DNA from: G001797105 sp964528155
GTDB taxonomy: Bacteria > Chloroflexota > Anaerolineae > Anaerolineales > E44-bin32
Length of the DNA: 44,921 nucleotides
Direction: 5' to 3'
Assembly (NCBI GenBank): GCA_964528155.1
Contig: CAZGRL010000024.1
Span: forward strand, 1-44,921
Shown here: positions 1 through 8,341 of the stretch, piece after piece
Layout: each line of letters starts with the position of its first letter
Numbering within the stretch: the stretch's first letter is position 1
Program-made: the position numbers and the translations under genes
The notes under the pieces: model-generated
The model's database searches: none
What the model saw: only the letters and a program-made list of their open reading frames with translations
Told to the model about the DNA's origin: nothing

Positions 1-31
1 AGGAGGGGGGTAAGTGCGTTACCCCCCTCCT
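1..31. terminator. Perfect 13-bp hairpin, possible end of an upstream gene
   Basis: Bases 1-13 and 19-31 are perfect inverted complements around a 5-nt loop (GTGCG). The arm is G-rich on one side and C-rich on the other. No T-run follows on the plus strand, so a rho-independent terminator is only a guess; the gene it would serve lies outside the window. Confidence 0.4.
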
Positions 32-418
32 CCCTCCACACCGCCCACCACCCCTTACGCAAATGGCCGTTGTTCGAGTCCTCCCTTGATATCGACCTCG
101 GCCATCCCTCCGTGTATGTCGATCTTGTTCTTTGGAATGACCGTGTAACTCGCGGGTCGCGATGCCCGAGGCAGGATTCCTAGACCTCCCGATGGTGGTC
201 GAGGGGATGGCGCTTGCGAGATAGAGGCCCTCTGATACAGAACGACCCAAAATCCGCTCCGCTTGACGACCCGGTGCAAGGATGCTATCGTTCCCGTGTT
301 ATGACGATCCCATTGCCGATCAGACCATTCCCTGCCCCGCCTGATCCCACTCCGATGGGGCTGGCGATTATTGCCCGGCTGACGGGCTGATCGTCACGAT
401 CTCTGGATCGCCGTTGAT

Positions 419-449
419 ACGAGCGCCCCTGACCGACGGGGGCGCTCGT
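419..449 (+). terminator. Leader hairpin before proS (terminator or attenuator)
   Basis: An 11-bp perfect stem (419-429 with 439-449) encloses a 9-nt loop and is followed by TGGTTT. It sits about 75 bases before the proS start. It could end an upstream transcript or act in the proS leader; the sequence alone does not decide. Confidence 0.45.
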
Positions 450-523
450 TGGTTTAGAAGCGATCGCGTCCTCGCTTCCCGGCCGCGACCGCATTCGGAT
501 CCTTCTGACACGGAGATCACACC

Positions 524-2284
524 ATGCGCATGACCAGACTATTCAGCCAGACTTTGCGTGAGTCTCCGGCCGAGGCCGAGATGGCCGGTCATCGGCTTCT
601 GCTTCGGGCCGGTTTCATCCGTCAGCTAGGATCGGGGATTTTCAGCTACCTACCTCTGGCCCGCCGCTCTCTCACAAAGATTGAGAACATCATGCGCCAG
701 GAGATCGAGGCCATAGGCGGTCAGGAGATCACCATGCCGGTGGTACATCCGGCTGAGCTCTGGAAGCAGAGCGGGCGCTGGTTCGAGATCGGGCCGGAGA
801 TGGGCCGCTTCCAGGATCGGTCGGGCAAAGAGATGGTACTGGCGATGACCCATGAAGAAGTCATCGCCGAGCTCGCCAGCAAAGAGGTCAGATCGTACCG
901 TCAGTTGCCTCTGCTTCTCTACCACATCCAGACCAAGTGGCGCGACGACCCAAGGCCCCGAGCCGGCTTGATCCGCGCCCGCGAGTTCACGATGCTCGAC
1001 AGTTACAGTCTTGACAGGGATGAGGCCGGACTGGCGGCCCAATACGCCGCCCATTACACGGCCTACTTCCGGATCTTCCAACGCTGCGGTCTGCCCGCGA
1101 TCTCGGTGGAAGGCGATGTGGGGATGATGGGCGGTAGCCTGGCGCATGAGTACATGTATCTCACCCCGGGCGGTGAGGACACCTTACTGATCTGTGACGC
1201 ATGCGGTCACACAGCCAACCGGCAGGTCGCCCGTTTCGTCAAACCAGCCGCGCCTCCGGAGCCCCCGCAACAACTCCAGCCTGTCGCCACGCCCGGGGCC
1301 ACGACAATCACCGCACTGGCGGAGATGCTGGGCGTGCCGACTTCGAAGACGGCCAAAGCCGTGTTTCTTGTGGCGACGACCGGCGGAAGTGTGGGACCGT
1401 CAGACCGCTTCGTGTTCGCCGTCGTCCGCGGCGACATGCAGATCAACGAGACCAAGCTGGCGAATGTCGTGGGAGCACAGGAGCTCCGACCGGCGACCGA
1501 GGCCGAGATCCGTGCGACGGGCGCGGTGCCCGGGTACGCCTCGCCGGTGGGATTGGAGGGGATCCTCGTCGTCGTCGATGACGCAGTGCCCTCATCCCCC
1601 AACCTGGTGGCCGGCGCGAACAAGGATGGTTTTCATCTCTTGAATGTGAATTACGGCCGCGACTTCGCAGGAGATATCGTCGCCGACATCACCGCCGCGC
1701 AAGAAGGCGACGGCTGCCCTCGATGCGGTTCGAGCTTGCGCAGCGTAAGAGGGGTCGAGGTCGGGAACATCTTCAAACTCGGCACGCACTTCAGCCAGGC
1801 TCTGAACAGCGTTTACCTGGATCACGATGGGGAAACCAGGCCGGTCGTGATGGGCTCGTACGGCATCGGCAGCGGCCGGTTGCTGGCATGCATTGCAGAG
1901 GAAAACCACGACGAGGCCGGGCTGACCTGGCCGATCTCGGTCGCACCTTATCCCGTGTCCCTGATCAGCCTCAGCGGCGCCGAGGCCCAGGCCGAAGCCG
2001 TGCTCGGCCAGTTTGCGGACGCCGGCATCGAAGCCCTCTTCGACGACAGACAGGAGAGCGCCGGGGTGAAATTCAACGACGCCGACCTGATCGGATTACC
2101 CTTGCGGGTGACGGTGAGTCAGCGGTCGCTGCGCCAGGGTGGTGGCGAGGTCAAGCCTCGTCTTGGCGGTGAGGCGCGCGTCGTGCCGCTCGAAGGGATA
2201 GCCGGGGTGGTTCTGGAGGAAATTGGCGCGCTTGAGACCGAGATTGAGGCGCGTCTCTCATCCATCACGCCCCTCGAAAGCTGA
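524..2284 (+). CDS. proS: Prolyl-tRNA synthetase (bacterial type with editing domain)
   Basis: Charges tRNA-Pro with proline in the cytoplasm. The 586-residue protein has the class II catalytic core: motif 2 around residues 137-152 (KWRDDPRPR then the REF segment) and motif 3 around residue 442 (GSYGIGSGR). Between them, at about residues 260-385, lies the YbaK-like insertion that hydrolyses mischarged Ala-tRNA-Pro, and the C-terminal anticodon-binding domain follows. This order and length are those of the standard bacterial ProS. The ATG at 524 has a GGAGAT ribosome-binding site; an in-frame ATG at 530 is an alternative. It stands alone, with a convergent HAD gene after it. Confidence 0.97.
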   Translation: MRMTRLFSQTLRESPAEAEMAGHRLLLRAGFIRQLGSGIFSYLPLARRSLTKIENIMRQEIEAIGGQEITMPVVHPAELWKQSGRWFEIGPEMGRFQDRSGKEMVLAMTHEEVIAELASKEVRSYRQLPLLLYHIQTKWRDDPRPRAGLIRAREFTMLDSYSLDRDEAGLAAQYAAHYTAYFRIFQRCGLPAISVEGDVGMMGGSLAHEYMYLTPGGEDTLLICDACGHTANRQVARFVKPAAPPEPPQQLQPVATPGATTITALAEMLGVPTSKTAKAVFLVATTGGSVGPSDRFVFAVVRGDMQINETKLANVVGAQELRPATEAEIRATGAVPGYASPVGLEGILVVVDDAVPSSPNLVAGANKDGFHLLNVNYGRDFAGDIVADITAAQEGDGCPRCGSSLRSVRGVEVGNIFKLGTHFSQALNSVYLDHDGETRPVVMGSYGIGSGRLLACIAEENHDEAGLTWPISVAPYPVSLISLSGAEAQAEAVLGQFADAGIEALFDDRQESAGVKFNDADLIGLPLRVTVSQRSLRQGGGEVKPRLGGEARVVPLEGIAGVVLEEIGALETEIEARLSSITPLES

Positions 2285-2311
2285 GCCAGGCCGGTCGGCC
2301 CCGAGCCTGGA

Positions 2312-3061
2312 TCAACCTGCAGACATGTGACGGATGAGACCTGGCACCTCGCGCAGTTCAGAGGCAATGGCTTCAGGGACGATGCGGCTGGCGTATGCCC
2401 GGTTGAGCACCGTGTCGGCCTGGGCGGTGAGCCAGATGTGCCTCAGCCCGACCTCTTGCGCGCCGAGGATGTCGTGAGGCAGGGTATCGCCGACCATGAC
2501 GACCTCCTTCGGTCGCATGGACCAGGCTTGCAGAACCGCATTGAACAGGCTCGGGTCAGGCTTTCGCCGGCCGAACTCGGCGGAGATCAAGATCGGGTCG
2601 AAGTAATCCCGCAGGCTGGAGGCGTCGATCAGCCGATTGACGTCGTCCGTATCGCTGGCGTTCGAGATCACTCCAAGTTGAAACGCACCGTCTTGAAGCT
2701 CCCCCAACACCTCGTGCGCATCCGGCATCAAGATCCAATGGGATTCGCTGATCTCGAACATCGCCCGAAGGGCCAGCCGAATGATGTCATCCGATATGTC
2801 ACTGCCCACAGCTTCTCGAAGGACTTTGCGGAGGACCATGCCGGCAGGACGCTCGACGAAGTCCTCCTGCCGGTCGCGCAGGTTTGCCTCCATCTCACGC
2901 TGAAAGGCGGAGGCGAAGTCGAGGCCGTCGATCGGCACACCCATCGAGAGCAACGACTGCACCATGGCCTGTCTGCCTTCTTGGATCACCGCATCCCAGT
3001 CGCCTTCGAATCGCAGCAACGTCGAGCCGAGATCGAAGATCACTCCCCGGATCGGGCTCAT
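2312..3061 (-). CDS. HAD-superfamily phosphatase-like hydrolase
   Basis: A 249-residue haloacid dehalogenase-type protein, probably a cytoplasmic phosphatase acting on a small phosphorylated metabolite. Motif I is FDLGST near residue 9, with the nucleophile Asp10 but Gly where most phosphatases carry the second Asp. Motif II is ISNAS, motif III the Lys in GRRKPDP, and motif IV VGDTLPHD. A helical cap lies between motifs I and II. I chose the ATG at 3061, directly before MSPIRG, over an upstream start because motif I normally falls within the first dozen residues and a GGGAAGGGAG stretch precedes it. Substrate unknown. The Gly variant also occurs in some active relatives such as YihX. Confidence 0.85.
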   Translation of the reverse strand: MSPIRGVIFDLGSTLLRFEGDWDAVIQEGRQAMVQSLLSMGVPIDGLDFASAFQREMEANLRDRQEDFVERPAGMVLRKVLREAVGSDISDDIIRLALRAMFEISESHWILMPDAHEVLGELQDGAFQLGVISNASDTDDVNRLIDASSLRDYFDPILISAEFGRRKPDPSLFNAVLQAWSMRPKEVVMVGDTLPHDILGAQEVGLRHIWLTAQADTVLNRAYASRIVPEAIASELREVPGLIRHMSAG

Positions 3062-3220
3062 CTCCCTTCCCCCTGAACGTACACCGATACGAGCGTCCAC
3101 CAAGGCCCCGTGTGACCAGTCGCTTTGCCCGACACGGAAGGTCTTGATTGCATGCGACGCTCATCCCGCGGGGTGGACATGGTCAGGGCATCCGACACCG
3201 GTGTATCGGGCGCGAACCGA

Positions 3221-3260
3221 TCGTGCGAGTCGGGAGGGTCGCCTTTCTCGACTCGCACGA
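3221..3260 (-). terminator. 12-bp intergenic hairpin after the D-2-hydroxyacid dehydrogenase
   Basis: A perfect 12-bp stem (3221-3232 with 3249-3260) around a 16-nt loop lies 25 nt beyond the stop codon of the minus-strand dehydrogenase. No T-tract follows, so termination is inferred from position only. Confidence 0.45.
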
Positions 3261-3284
3261 ACTTCCGGATCTCGGCGAGATGCA

Positions 3285-4316
3285 CTAGTAACCTCGTTGT
3301 GGGTCGAAGCGGTTCAGGAGGGGTTGATCAGCGAGATATCGATGGAGGTTCTCGACGAACAAATCCGTCGCTCGTTCGAAGTACTCTTTCGACGCGCCAG
3401 CCACGTGCGGCGAAAGGATCACATTCTGCATGTCCCAAAGTGGGTTGCTTTCAGGCAATGGCTCTACCGGATACACATCCAGCGCGGCGCCCGCCAAGCG
3501 GTTCTCATTCAGAACCTCGATCAGCGCTCCATGGTCCACCACGCCGCCGCGGGATATGTCAACCAGGAATGATGAGGGCTTGAGGCTCAGCAGGACGCGT
3601 TTGTCCACAATGCCACGCGTCTCCGGTGTGAGCGGAGCGCTCACAATCAGGAAATCGCACAGGGAAGCCATTGAACGCAACGCCTGAGGTGGGTACAGAC
3701 GCTCGACAAGCTCGGCCCCCATGTCCCCCTGTCCCTCAGGCATGTAGCCGGTATCTTCGAGGTGCTTGAGGTCGCGTTTGGTCGCCAGCACCTTCGCCCC
3801 CATGGCCCGACAAACACGCGCGATTTCCCGGCCGACGCTTCCATACCCGACGATGCCAACCGTGCTGCCTCTCAGTTCTCTCGGCTCGAATCGATCGAAA
3901 CGATCATCCGCCCAGCGTTTCTCCGCCTTGTCGGACATCATCAAAGGAAGCCGCCGTCCCAGGGATAAGATCGCCATCATAGCGAACTCCACCATCTGGG
4001 AGACCGCCGCGCCGCTGAGCGTGGCCACGGTTACGCCGGATCGAACAAGCGGATCATCCGCCACATGATCAATCCCGGCATAGTGGAATTGAATCCATCG
4101 AAGATTGGGGACCGCCTCCGGCTCCGGCAAGACCTTGGAGGTGTACAGAATCTCGACATCCATGAGCAGGCCGGTGGGTATTTCCGAGGCGGACCGGACG
4201 GGGTGAACGTGAATCTTGAGCCGAGGAGAAACCGCCCTCAATCTCTCCACCAGATGTTCCGGGTATTGAAGTGTGATGAGCAAGGAGACCGGCGCGAGTT
4301 CGACCATACCGGTCAT
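3285..4316 (-). CDS. D-2-hydroxyacid dehydrogenase, NAD(P)-dependent
   Basis: Reduces a 2-keto acid to the D-2-hydroxy acid, or the reverse, using NAD(P)H in the cytoplasm. The 343-residue protein has the family layout: a split substrate-binding domain enclosing a Rossmann domain with GYGSVG at 157-162. The catalytic trio is visible as Arg256 (DISRGG), Glu285 (DVYPVEPLP) and His304 (SPHVAG). It is close in style to glyoxylate/hydroxypyruvate reductases and phosphoglycerate dehydrogenase, but lacks a C-terminal ACT domain, so serine biosynthesis is less likely. The ATG at 4316 opens the frame. A TACAAT box at 4315-4320 would overlap it, which favours the in-frame ATG at 4307 as a near-leaderless start. 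Substrate not assignable. Confidence 0.9.
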   Translation of the reverse strand: MTGMVELAPVSLLITLQYPEHLVERLRAVSPRLKIHVHPVRSASEIPTGLLMDVEILYTSKVLPEPEAVPNLRWIQFHYAGIDHVADDPLVRSGVTVATLSGAAVSQMVEFAMMAILSLGRRLPLMMSDKAEKRWADDRFDRFEPRELRGSTVGIVGYGSVGREIARVCRAMGAKVLATKRDLKHLEDTGYMPEGQGDMGAELVERLYPPQALRSMASLCDFLIVSAPLTPETRGIVDKRVLLSLKPSSFLVDISRGGVVDHGALIEVLNENRLAGAALDVYPVEPLPESNPLWDMQNVILSPHVAGASKEYFERATDLFVENLHRYLADQPLLNRFDPQRGY

Positions 4317-4383
4317 TGTACATCACTCGGCCGGGGAGCAAACGTGACGGGGGTCGAGGCTTGGCGAGGGATCCTGACATAGA

Positions 4384-4411
4384 CGCGACCGCAACTGGGC
4401 ATGTGGTCGCG
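4384..4411 (-). terminator. Possible hairpin terminator after the methyltransferase gene
   Basis: The arms CGCGACC (4384-4390) and GGTCGCG (4405-4411) can pair, just beyond the methyltransferase stop on the minus strand. The stem is short and there is no T-run, so support is weak. Confidence 0.3.
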
Positions 4412-4419
4412 CCTCTAAC

Positions 4420-5055
4420 TCATTCGCCGACGGTTCCTCGGTCGATGCCGATCGGGGTAACGGGACGCTGGGCAACGAGGAGCGCCCCCGCCCGATATCC
4501 TTCGGGCGAGGCAGGGTCCGACCGACGTTCTTCAACATATTCCAGGGACTTCAGGCCGGCGAACAACTTCCGCAACTCACCCGGCTCAAAGTAGTGAATC
4601 AGCCCGATCAAGGGAGGTGCTTCGAACGTGTTTGGTTCAATCTCACGGACGTTTTCGTGGCGCAGGACGGCATAGCCGGGATCGTCCGTTGTGAAGGCCT
4701 CGGCAATCAGGATTCCCCCTTCAGCCAGCGAGCGTCGGAGTCGGGCGGCCAGGAGCTTGAGATCGGACAGTGCAAAGAAGTGGAGTACCGCCGAGGCAAC
4801 GATCAGCGAGTAAGCCTCCTCGGCCGGCCTGAACTGCATGATGTGCAGCGGATGCAGATAAACCGGAAGTCCATGTGTCAGCCTGCGCAGGTTGTCGAAT
4901 CGGTCAGGATCGTGCTCTACCGCATCGACTCGGAAACCACGTCCGGCCAGCCAGGCCGATGTCTCCCCGTCACCCGCGCCAAGATCCAGAGCTCGCCCCC
5001 TCGGAACCTTCTCGATCCAGGTTTCCAACGCCTCGCTCGGCGCACTTGTTGTCAT
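4420..5055 (-). CDS. Class I SAM-dependent methyltransferase (TehB-like)
   Basis: A 211-residue soluble protein with the Rossmann-type SAM-binding fold. Motif I reads LDLGAGDGET near residues 23-32; the acidic residue ending strand 2 is in VEHDPDRF, and a motif-III-like AEGGILI stretch follows. The closest flavour is the TehB/small-molecule methyltransferase group, but tellurite resistance should not be assumed. I chose ATG 5055 because GAGGGGTGG sits directly upstream; a GTG two codons earlier (5061) is the alternative. It is co-directional with the dehydrogenase, about 100 bp apart, and may share its transcript. Acceptor substrate unknown. Confidence 0.82.
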   Translation of the reverse strand: MTTSAPSEALETWIEKVPRGRALDLGAGDGETSAWLAGRGFRVDAVEHDPDRFDNLRRLTHGLPVYLHPLHIMQFRPAEEAYSLIVASAVLHFFALSDLKLLAARLRRSLAEGGILIAEAFTTDDPGYAVLRHENVREIEPNTFEAPPLIGLIHYFEPGELRKLFAGLKSLEYVEERRSDPASPEGYRAGALLVAQRPVTPIGIDRGTVGE

Positions 5056-5404
5056 GACCACCCCTCAGTTACCAAGGCGGACACGGGCGGATCCAAACGC
5101 CAGGTCCTCACATCCGGTCGGCATAGCATGACCTCAGCATAGAGGTGAACTTGATTGACGTCAATGCGCACACAATGATCATCCCCTCGATCCGATCCAC
5201 GGCCTCACGAGTGCCGCGCTGTCTTCATGCAGGATGCAACCTTGAAGCAGGACTGCGGTACTAGACTGGATAACACTTTCCCCTCTTTAAGGTGGCGGCG
5301 TAGGGATTCCGTAGGGTTCGCGACTGTCTTCCGACCAGCAGGGAAACACCAAGTCGTCTATCGTATTGTCGGAAGGGCGGAATCTCTTCTTCTCCTCCTT
5401 AGAA

Positions 5405-5433
5405 GAGAGCCGGGGTCGGCGTCCCCGGCTCTC
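5405..5433. terminator. 11-bp GC-rich hairpin followed by CCAATTT
   Basis: Bases 5405-5415 and 5423-5433 are perfect complements around a 7-nt loop; CCAATTT follows on the plus strand. The form is that of a rho-independent terminator, but no gene reads into it from the left on the plus strand. Confidence 0.5.
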
Positions 5434-5557
5434 CCAATTTAAGCAGCCGCCATTCTTCTCCAACGCCGAGAAGGCTTGAGCCAGACCGCAGGCTTGGCCA
5501 CCAAGGCCGCCCCGTTTCTTCCCTCGAAACTGGAACCTCCACAGGCCCAAAGGCGTC

Positions 5558-5563
5558 TATAAT
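5558..5563 (+). promoter_or_regulatory. Consensus -10 box (TATAAT) for the SIMPL gene pair
   Basis: A perfect TATAAT lies 104 bp before the first SIMPL start. I see no good -35 hexamer 16-18 bp upstream, so the promoter call rests on the -10 box and its position. Confidence 0.4.
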
Positions 5564-5667
5564 GGGCGGCGAATTCCGGCCCCCGGGTGGGCAGGCTTGA
5601 TCCTTGGCCCACACTCAGGCCGGATATGCTTTCCCGCACATCATCTTCCATCTTAGCAGGAGGCAGT

Positions 5668-6378
5668 ATGTCACGCATTACCAAGAGCGCTGCGATCGCC
5701 TTGAGTCTGGCTATCGTGTTGACCGCTTGCTCGGCGGCCGGCGGCGGAGCCCCGCAGCGCACCGTTTCCGTCACCGGGACCGGCACGGCCCGGTTGACGC
5801 CCGACATCGTGATCGTCACCCTTGGCGTTCAGACCCAGGATCCGCAGGTGGCCAGAGCCGTCCAGGACAACAATGCTCGGGCCTCCAGGGTCACCGAAGC
5901 CGTCAAGTCGGCGGGTGTGGCGGCGGCTGACATTCAGACGTCTGACTTCAGCGTCTCGAGCCAGCAGAAGTTTGATCCTCAGGGGAATCCGACAGGTGAG
6001 ATCACCTACATCGTCAGCAACACGCTAACCTTGACTCTGCGCGATGTCTCCAAGCTCGGCGATCTCCTTCAGTCGGCACTCGAGAGCGGAGCCAACACCG
6101 TCCAGAACGTGTCGTATAGCGTGGCCGATCCAAGCGAAGCGTTGGACAAGGCCCGGCTCGAGGCGATTCAGGACGCTCATGACCAGGCAACCCAGTTGGC
6201 TGATGCCGCCGGCGCGCAGTTGGGGCCGGTGTTCAACCTGAACGAGTACTCTCCCGCTCCGGTTCTGTCCTACGCAGCCGCGTCGTTCGGCAAGGGTGGA
6301 GGCGGAGGCGGCGTGCCGGCCAGCCCGGGAACGCTCGAGTACCAGGTTCAGGTTTACATCGTCTACACCCTGCGCTAA
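5668..6378 (+). CDS. SIMPL-domain (DUF541) lipoprotein, first of a tandem pair
   Basis: A 236-residue predicted lipoprotein exported to the outer face of the membrane. The N-terminus is a signal peptide ending in the lipobox LTAC with Cys21; the rest is one SIMPL/DUF541 domain, seen in the opening VSVTGTGTARLTPD, the repeated GVQTQ and SNTL segments, and the closing EYQVQVYIVYTL strand. The biochemical role of this family is poorly defined. The start at 5668 is fixed by AGGAGG seven bases upstream; longer in-frame starts would spoil the signal peptide. Its neighbour 18 bp downstream is a paralogue, so the two form a duplicated operon. Confidence 0.9.
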   Translation: MSRITKSAAIALSLAIVLTACSAAGGGAPQRTVSVTGTGTARLTPDIVIVTLGVQTQDPQVARAVQDNNARASRVTEAVKSAGVAAADIQTSDFSVSSQQKFDPQGNPTGEITYIVSNTLTLTLRDVSKLGDLLQSALESGANTVQNVSYSVADPSEALDKARLEAIQDAHDQATQLADAAGAQLGPVFNLNEYSPAPVLSYAAASFGKGGGGGGVPASPGTLEYQVQVYIVYTLR

Positions 6379-6396
6379 GCAGACGGGAGGGAACCC

Positions 6397-7104
6397 ATGC
6401 GAAACAGACTTTTCTTCTCACTGATGCTGCTCGCCGGTTTGTTCCTGACCGCGTGCTCAGGCGGATCGGCTAATGCTGACCAATCAGGACTGTCCGTCAC
6501 TGCGACCGGTAGTGTCTACCTGGTCCCCGACGTAGTCGACATCGATCTGGGCGTACAAACCCAGTCGGCGTCCGTTGGCAGCGCGGTCTCCAGCAACAAC
6601 CGCCTGTCAGCCGCAGTGTTGGCGGCCCTTACTGGTCAGGGCGTGGCCAGCAGCGACATCCAGACGACATACTTCAATGTCACGCCTCAGCAGATGTACG
6701 ACAACACGGGTACTCCGACCGGTGAAGTCACCTACTGGGTTGACAACACGGTTCACGTCCGTCTGCGCCAGCCGGACAAACTGGGCGACGTGCTCCAGGC
6801 GGCCATCGGCGCCGGAGCGAACAATGTACAGGGGGTAACCTACTCTGTATCCGACCCAAGCCAGGCACAGGCCGAAGCGCGCCAGAAGGCGATCGATACC
6901 GCGCAGACTCGTGCCCACCTGCTCGCCTCGGCCGCCGGCATCACGCTGGGAGAGCCGCAGACGATCACCTCCTCGGTCGGACTTCCCGGCCCTCGAACCA
7001 CCGGGGCGGCCGCGGCGGAGGCCCCCGCTGGGAGCAACGTACCCGTCTCCCCCGGGAGTCTCGAGGTCCAGGTACAGGTGACAATTACCTACAGCTTGAA
7101 GTAG
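6397..7104 (+). CDS. SIMPL-domain (DUF541) lipoprotein, second of a tandem pair
   Basis: A 235-residue paralogue of the preceding gene with the same layout: signal peptide, lipobox LTAC with Cys20, then a SIMPL domain beginning LSVTATGSVYLVPD and ending VQVQVTITYSL. Matching blocks such as GVQTQ, DIQT, NNVQ/NTVQ and YSVSDPS show that the two arose by duplication. GGGAGGG precedes the ATG. A strong terminator follows, so the pair is a complete two-gene unit. Function unknown; periplasm-like or cell-wall location is inferred from the lipobox. Confidence 0.9.
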   Translation: MRNRLFFSLMLLAGLFLTACSGGSANADQSGLSVTATGSVYLVPDVVDIDLGVQTQSASVGSAVSSNNRLSAAVLAALTGQGVASSDIQTTYFNVTPQQMYDNTGTPTGEVTYWVDNTVHVRLRQPDKLGDVLQAAIGAGANNVQGVTYSVSDPSQAQAEARQKAIDTAQTRAHLLASAAGITLGEPQTITSSVGLPGPRTTGAAAAEAPAGSNVPVSPGSLEVQVQVTITYSLK

Positions 7105-7134
7105 CAGTCGGCTCTCCGACGCATCGGTCTCTCA

Positions 7135-7166
7135 GCAGGGGTGTCTCCAGGTGGAGACACCCCTGC
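7135..7166. terminator. Strong 14-bp hairpin terminator between convergent genes
   Basis: A perfect 14-bp stem (7135-7148 with 7153-7166) with a 4-nt loop AGGT is followed on the plus strand by CCTGTTTCCC. It lies between the SIMPL pair and the convergent corA-like gene, so it may serve both strands. Confidence 0.8.
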
Positions 7167-7183
7167 CCTGTTTCCCTTGGCTT

Positions 7184-8167
7184 TCACATCCATCCCCTGC
7201 GTCGGACCCACAAGTACATCGCCAATGGTGTGCACAGCGTGACACCTAGTGACACAGCGAAAGACGGCGCAGACGTCCAACCCGGCAGGGATGCGCTCGG
7301 CCCGAAGAAGTTCATGCCAAAGAAACTCGCCACAAACGAGATCGGCATGAACAAGGTCGTGATCACCGTGAGCGTCTTCATGATGTCGTTCATCCGGTTA
7401 TTGATCACCGAGAGGTAGGTGTCCAGCGATCCGCTTGCCTGGTCGCGCATGCTCTCATTGATGTCGTAGAGCCGGACGAGGTGATCGTAGATGTCCCGGA
7501 AGTACACACGCTGTTTGGGTTCGATCACGCTTAAGTCGTCTCGGGCAAGCTTATTCAAGACTTCCCTCTGCGGCGCGAGTGTTCGACGTAGAGTCAGGAT
7601 GTTGCGCTTGACCACAAACAACGAGGCCAGCGTCTCGGGCGCTGGCTCCTCGAAGATCTGCGCCTCCAGAGAATCCATGGCATTGTCCAGAGTCTCAAAA
7701 ACCTGCATATAGGCGACGACGAGCTCGTCGGCTAGTGTGTACGCCAGATGGGCTGGGCCGCCGGAAGTCAATCGATCGTCCTTCTGACAGCGATCCCAGG
7801 CCCGGCTGATGGCAGGGAGAGGGTTATCATGGTGGCTTACCAGGTAGTTTTCGCCGAGGAATAAATCAAGCTCACGCGTGTCCACTTCGTCAGCTGAGCC
7901 GTCCAGGTGGACAGCATGCAAGGCCAGGTAGAGGTACCTTCCCCAATCGTCCAGCTTGGGGACGTGCGTCTCCTGGAGCGCGTCATCGATGGCCAACGGG
8001 TGAAACCCGAAGCTCTCGCGCAGGATCGGCTCACATACCTCCGGCGCCTCGCCCTCGAAGTCCACCCACAACACGCCCTTAGGGTCGCCCAGGGCGGCAG
8101 CGAAATCCTTCGCCGCCACTCCTGTCTCCTGCGTTCCGTCGCTGCTTCGATACAGGGATCGGATCAT
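7184..8167 (-). CDS. corA: CorA-family divalent cation (Mg2+) transporter
   Basis: A 327-residue member of the CorA metal ion transporter family, expected to form a pentameric Mg2+ (possibly Co2+/Ni2+) channel in the inner membrane. The large N-terminal cytoplasmic domain is followed by two membrane segments near the C-terminus, with the selectivity motif GMN at residues 284-286 just after the first. The C-terminal tail is basic (VRRRGW), as in the family. The ATG at 8167 is preceded by GGAGG about ten bases upstream. Monocistronic, convergent with the SIMPL pair and divergent from murJ. Family clear; ion specificity is not shown by sequence. Confidence 0.92.
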   Translation of the reverse strand: MIRSLYRSSDGTQETGVAAKDFAAALGDPKGVLWVDFEGEAPEVCEPILRESFGFHPLAIDDALQETHVPKLDDWGRYLYLALHAVHLDGSADEVDTRELDLFLGENYLVSHHDNPLPAISRAWDRCQKDDRLTSGGPAHLAYTLADELVVAYMQVFETLDNAMDSLEAQIFEEPAPETLASLFVVKRNILTLRRTLAPQREVLNKLARDDLSVIEPKQRVYFRDIYDHLVRLYDINESMRDQASGSLDTYLSVINNRMNDIMKTLTVITTLFMPISFVASFFGMNFFGPSASLPGWTSAPSFAVSLGVTLCTPLAMYLWVRRRGWM

Positions 8168-8304
8168 GGCAGAACACCTCCGAGTGTTATGAACTCTTCG
8201 TTGGCGTCAATCCTAGCGAGAGAACCTGCTTCTCACAAGCGCCGCCGCATGTGTTGCCACATGGAGGGCGGAGCAACACAACCGGAGGTTCTGCAACTAC
8301 TGGT

Positions 8305-8333
8305 CTGACTCCCAGGAGTGCGCCTGCTATAAT
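8305..8333 (+). promoter_or_regulatory. Promoter of murJ: CTGACT-17-TATAAT
   Basis: -35 CTGACT (8305-8310), 17-bp spacer, perfect -10 TATAAT (8328-8333). The GTG start of murJ begins only 8 bases after the -10, so transcription would begin at or beside the start codon. Confidence 0.7.
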
Positions 8334-8341
8334 CCTCGCCT

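Larger units (their letters stand above)
1..523. other. Gene-free leader region upstream of proS
   Basis: I see no convincing gene in this stretch; the short minus-strand reading frames show no recognisable motif. It holds a perfect 13-bp hairpin at its very start and an 11-bp hairpin about 75 bases before proS. I looked for the conserved T-box element expected in some aminoacyl-tRNA synthetase leaders and did not find it. Confidence 0.5.
5056..5667. other. Intergenic region between the methyltransferase and the SIMPL genes
   Basis: Divergent intergenic stretch of about 600 bp. It holds an 11-bp hairpin (5405-5433) and a consensus -10 box (5558-5563) for the downstream SIMPL genes. The small reading frames here have no ribosome-binding sites or recognisable motifs, and I find no structured RNA I can name. 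Confidence 0.5.

Noticed and set aside
285..523. T-box riboswitch in the proS leader
   Set aside because: The conserved T-box sequence and specifier stem-loop are not visible; only a simple hairpin is present.
5227..5442. A 71-codon plus-strand reading frame upstream of the SIMPL genes
   Set aside because: No ribosome-binding site or recognisable domain, and it runs through the hairpin at 5405-5433.
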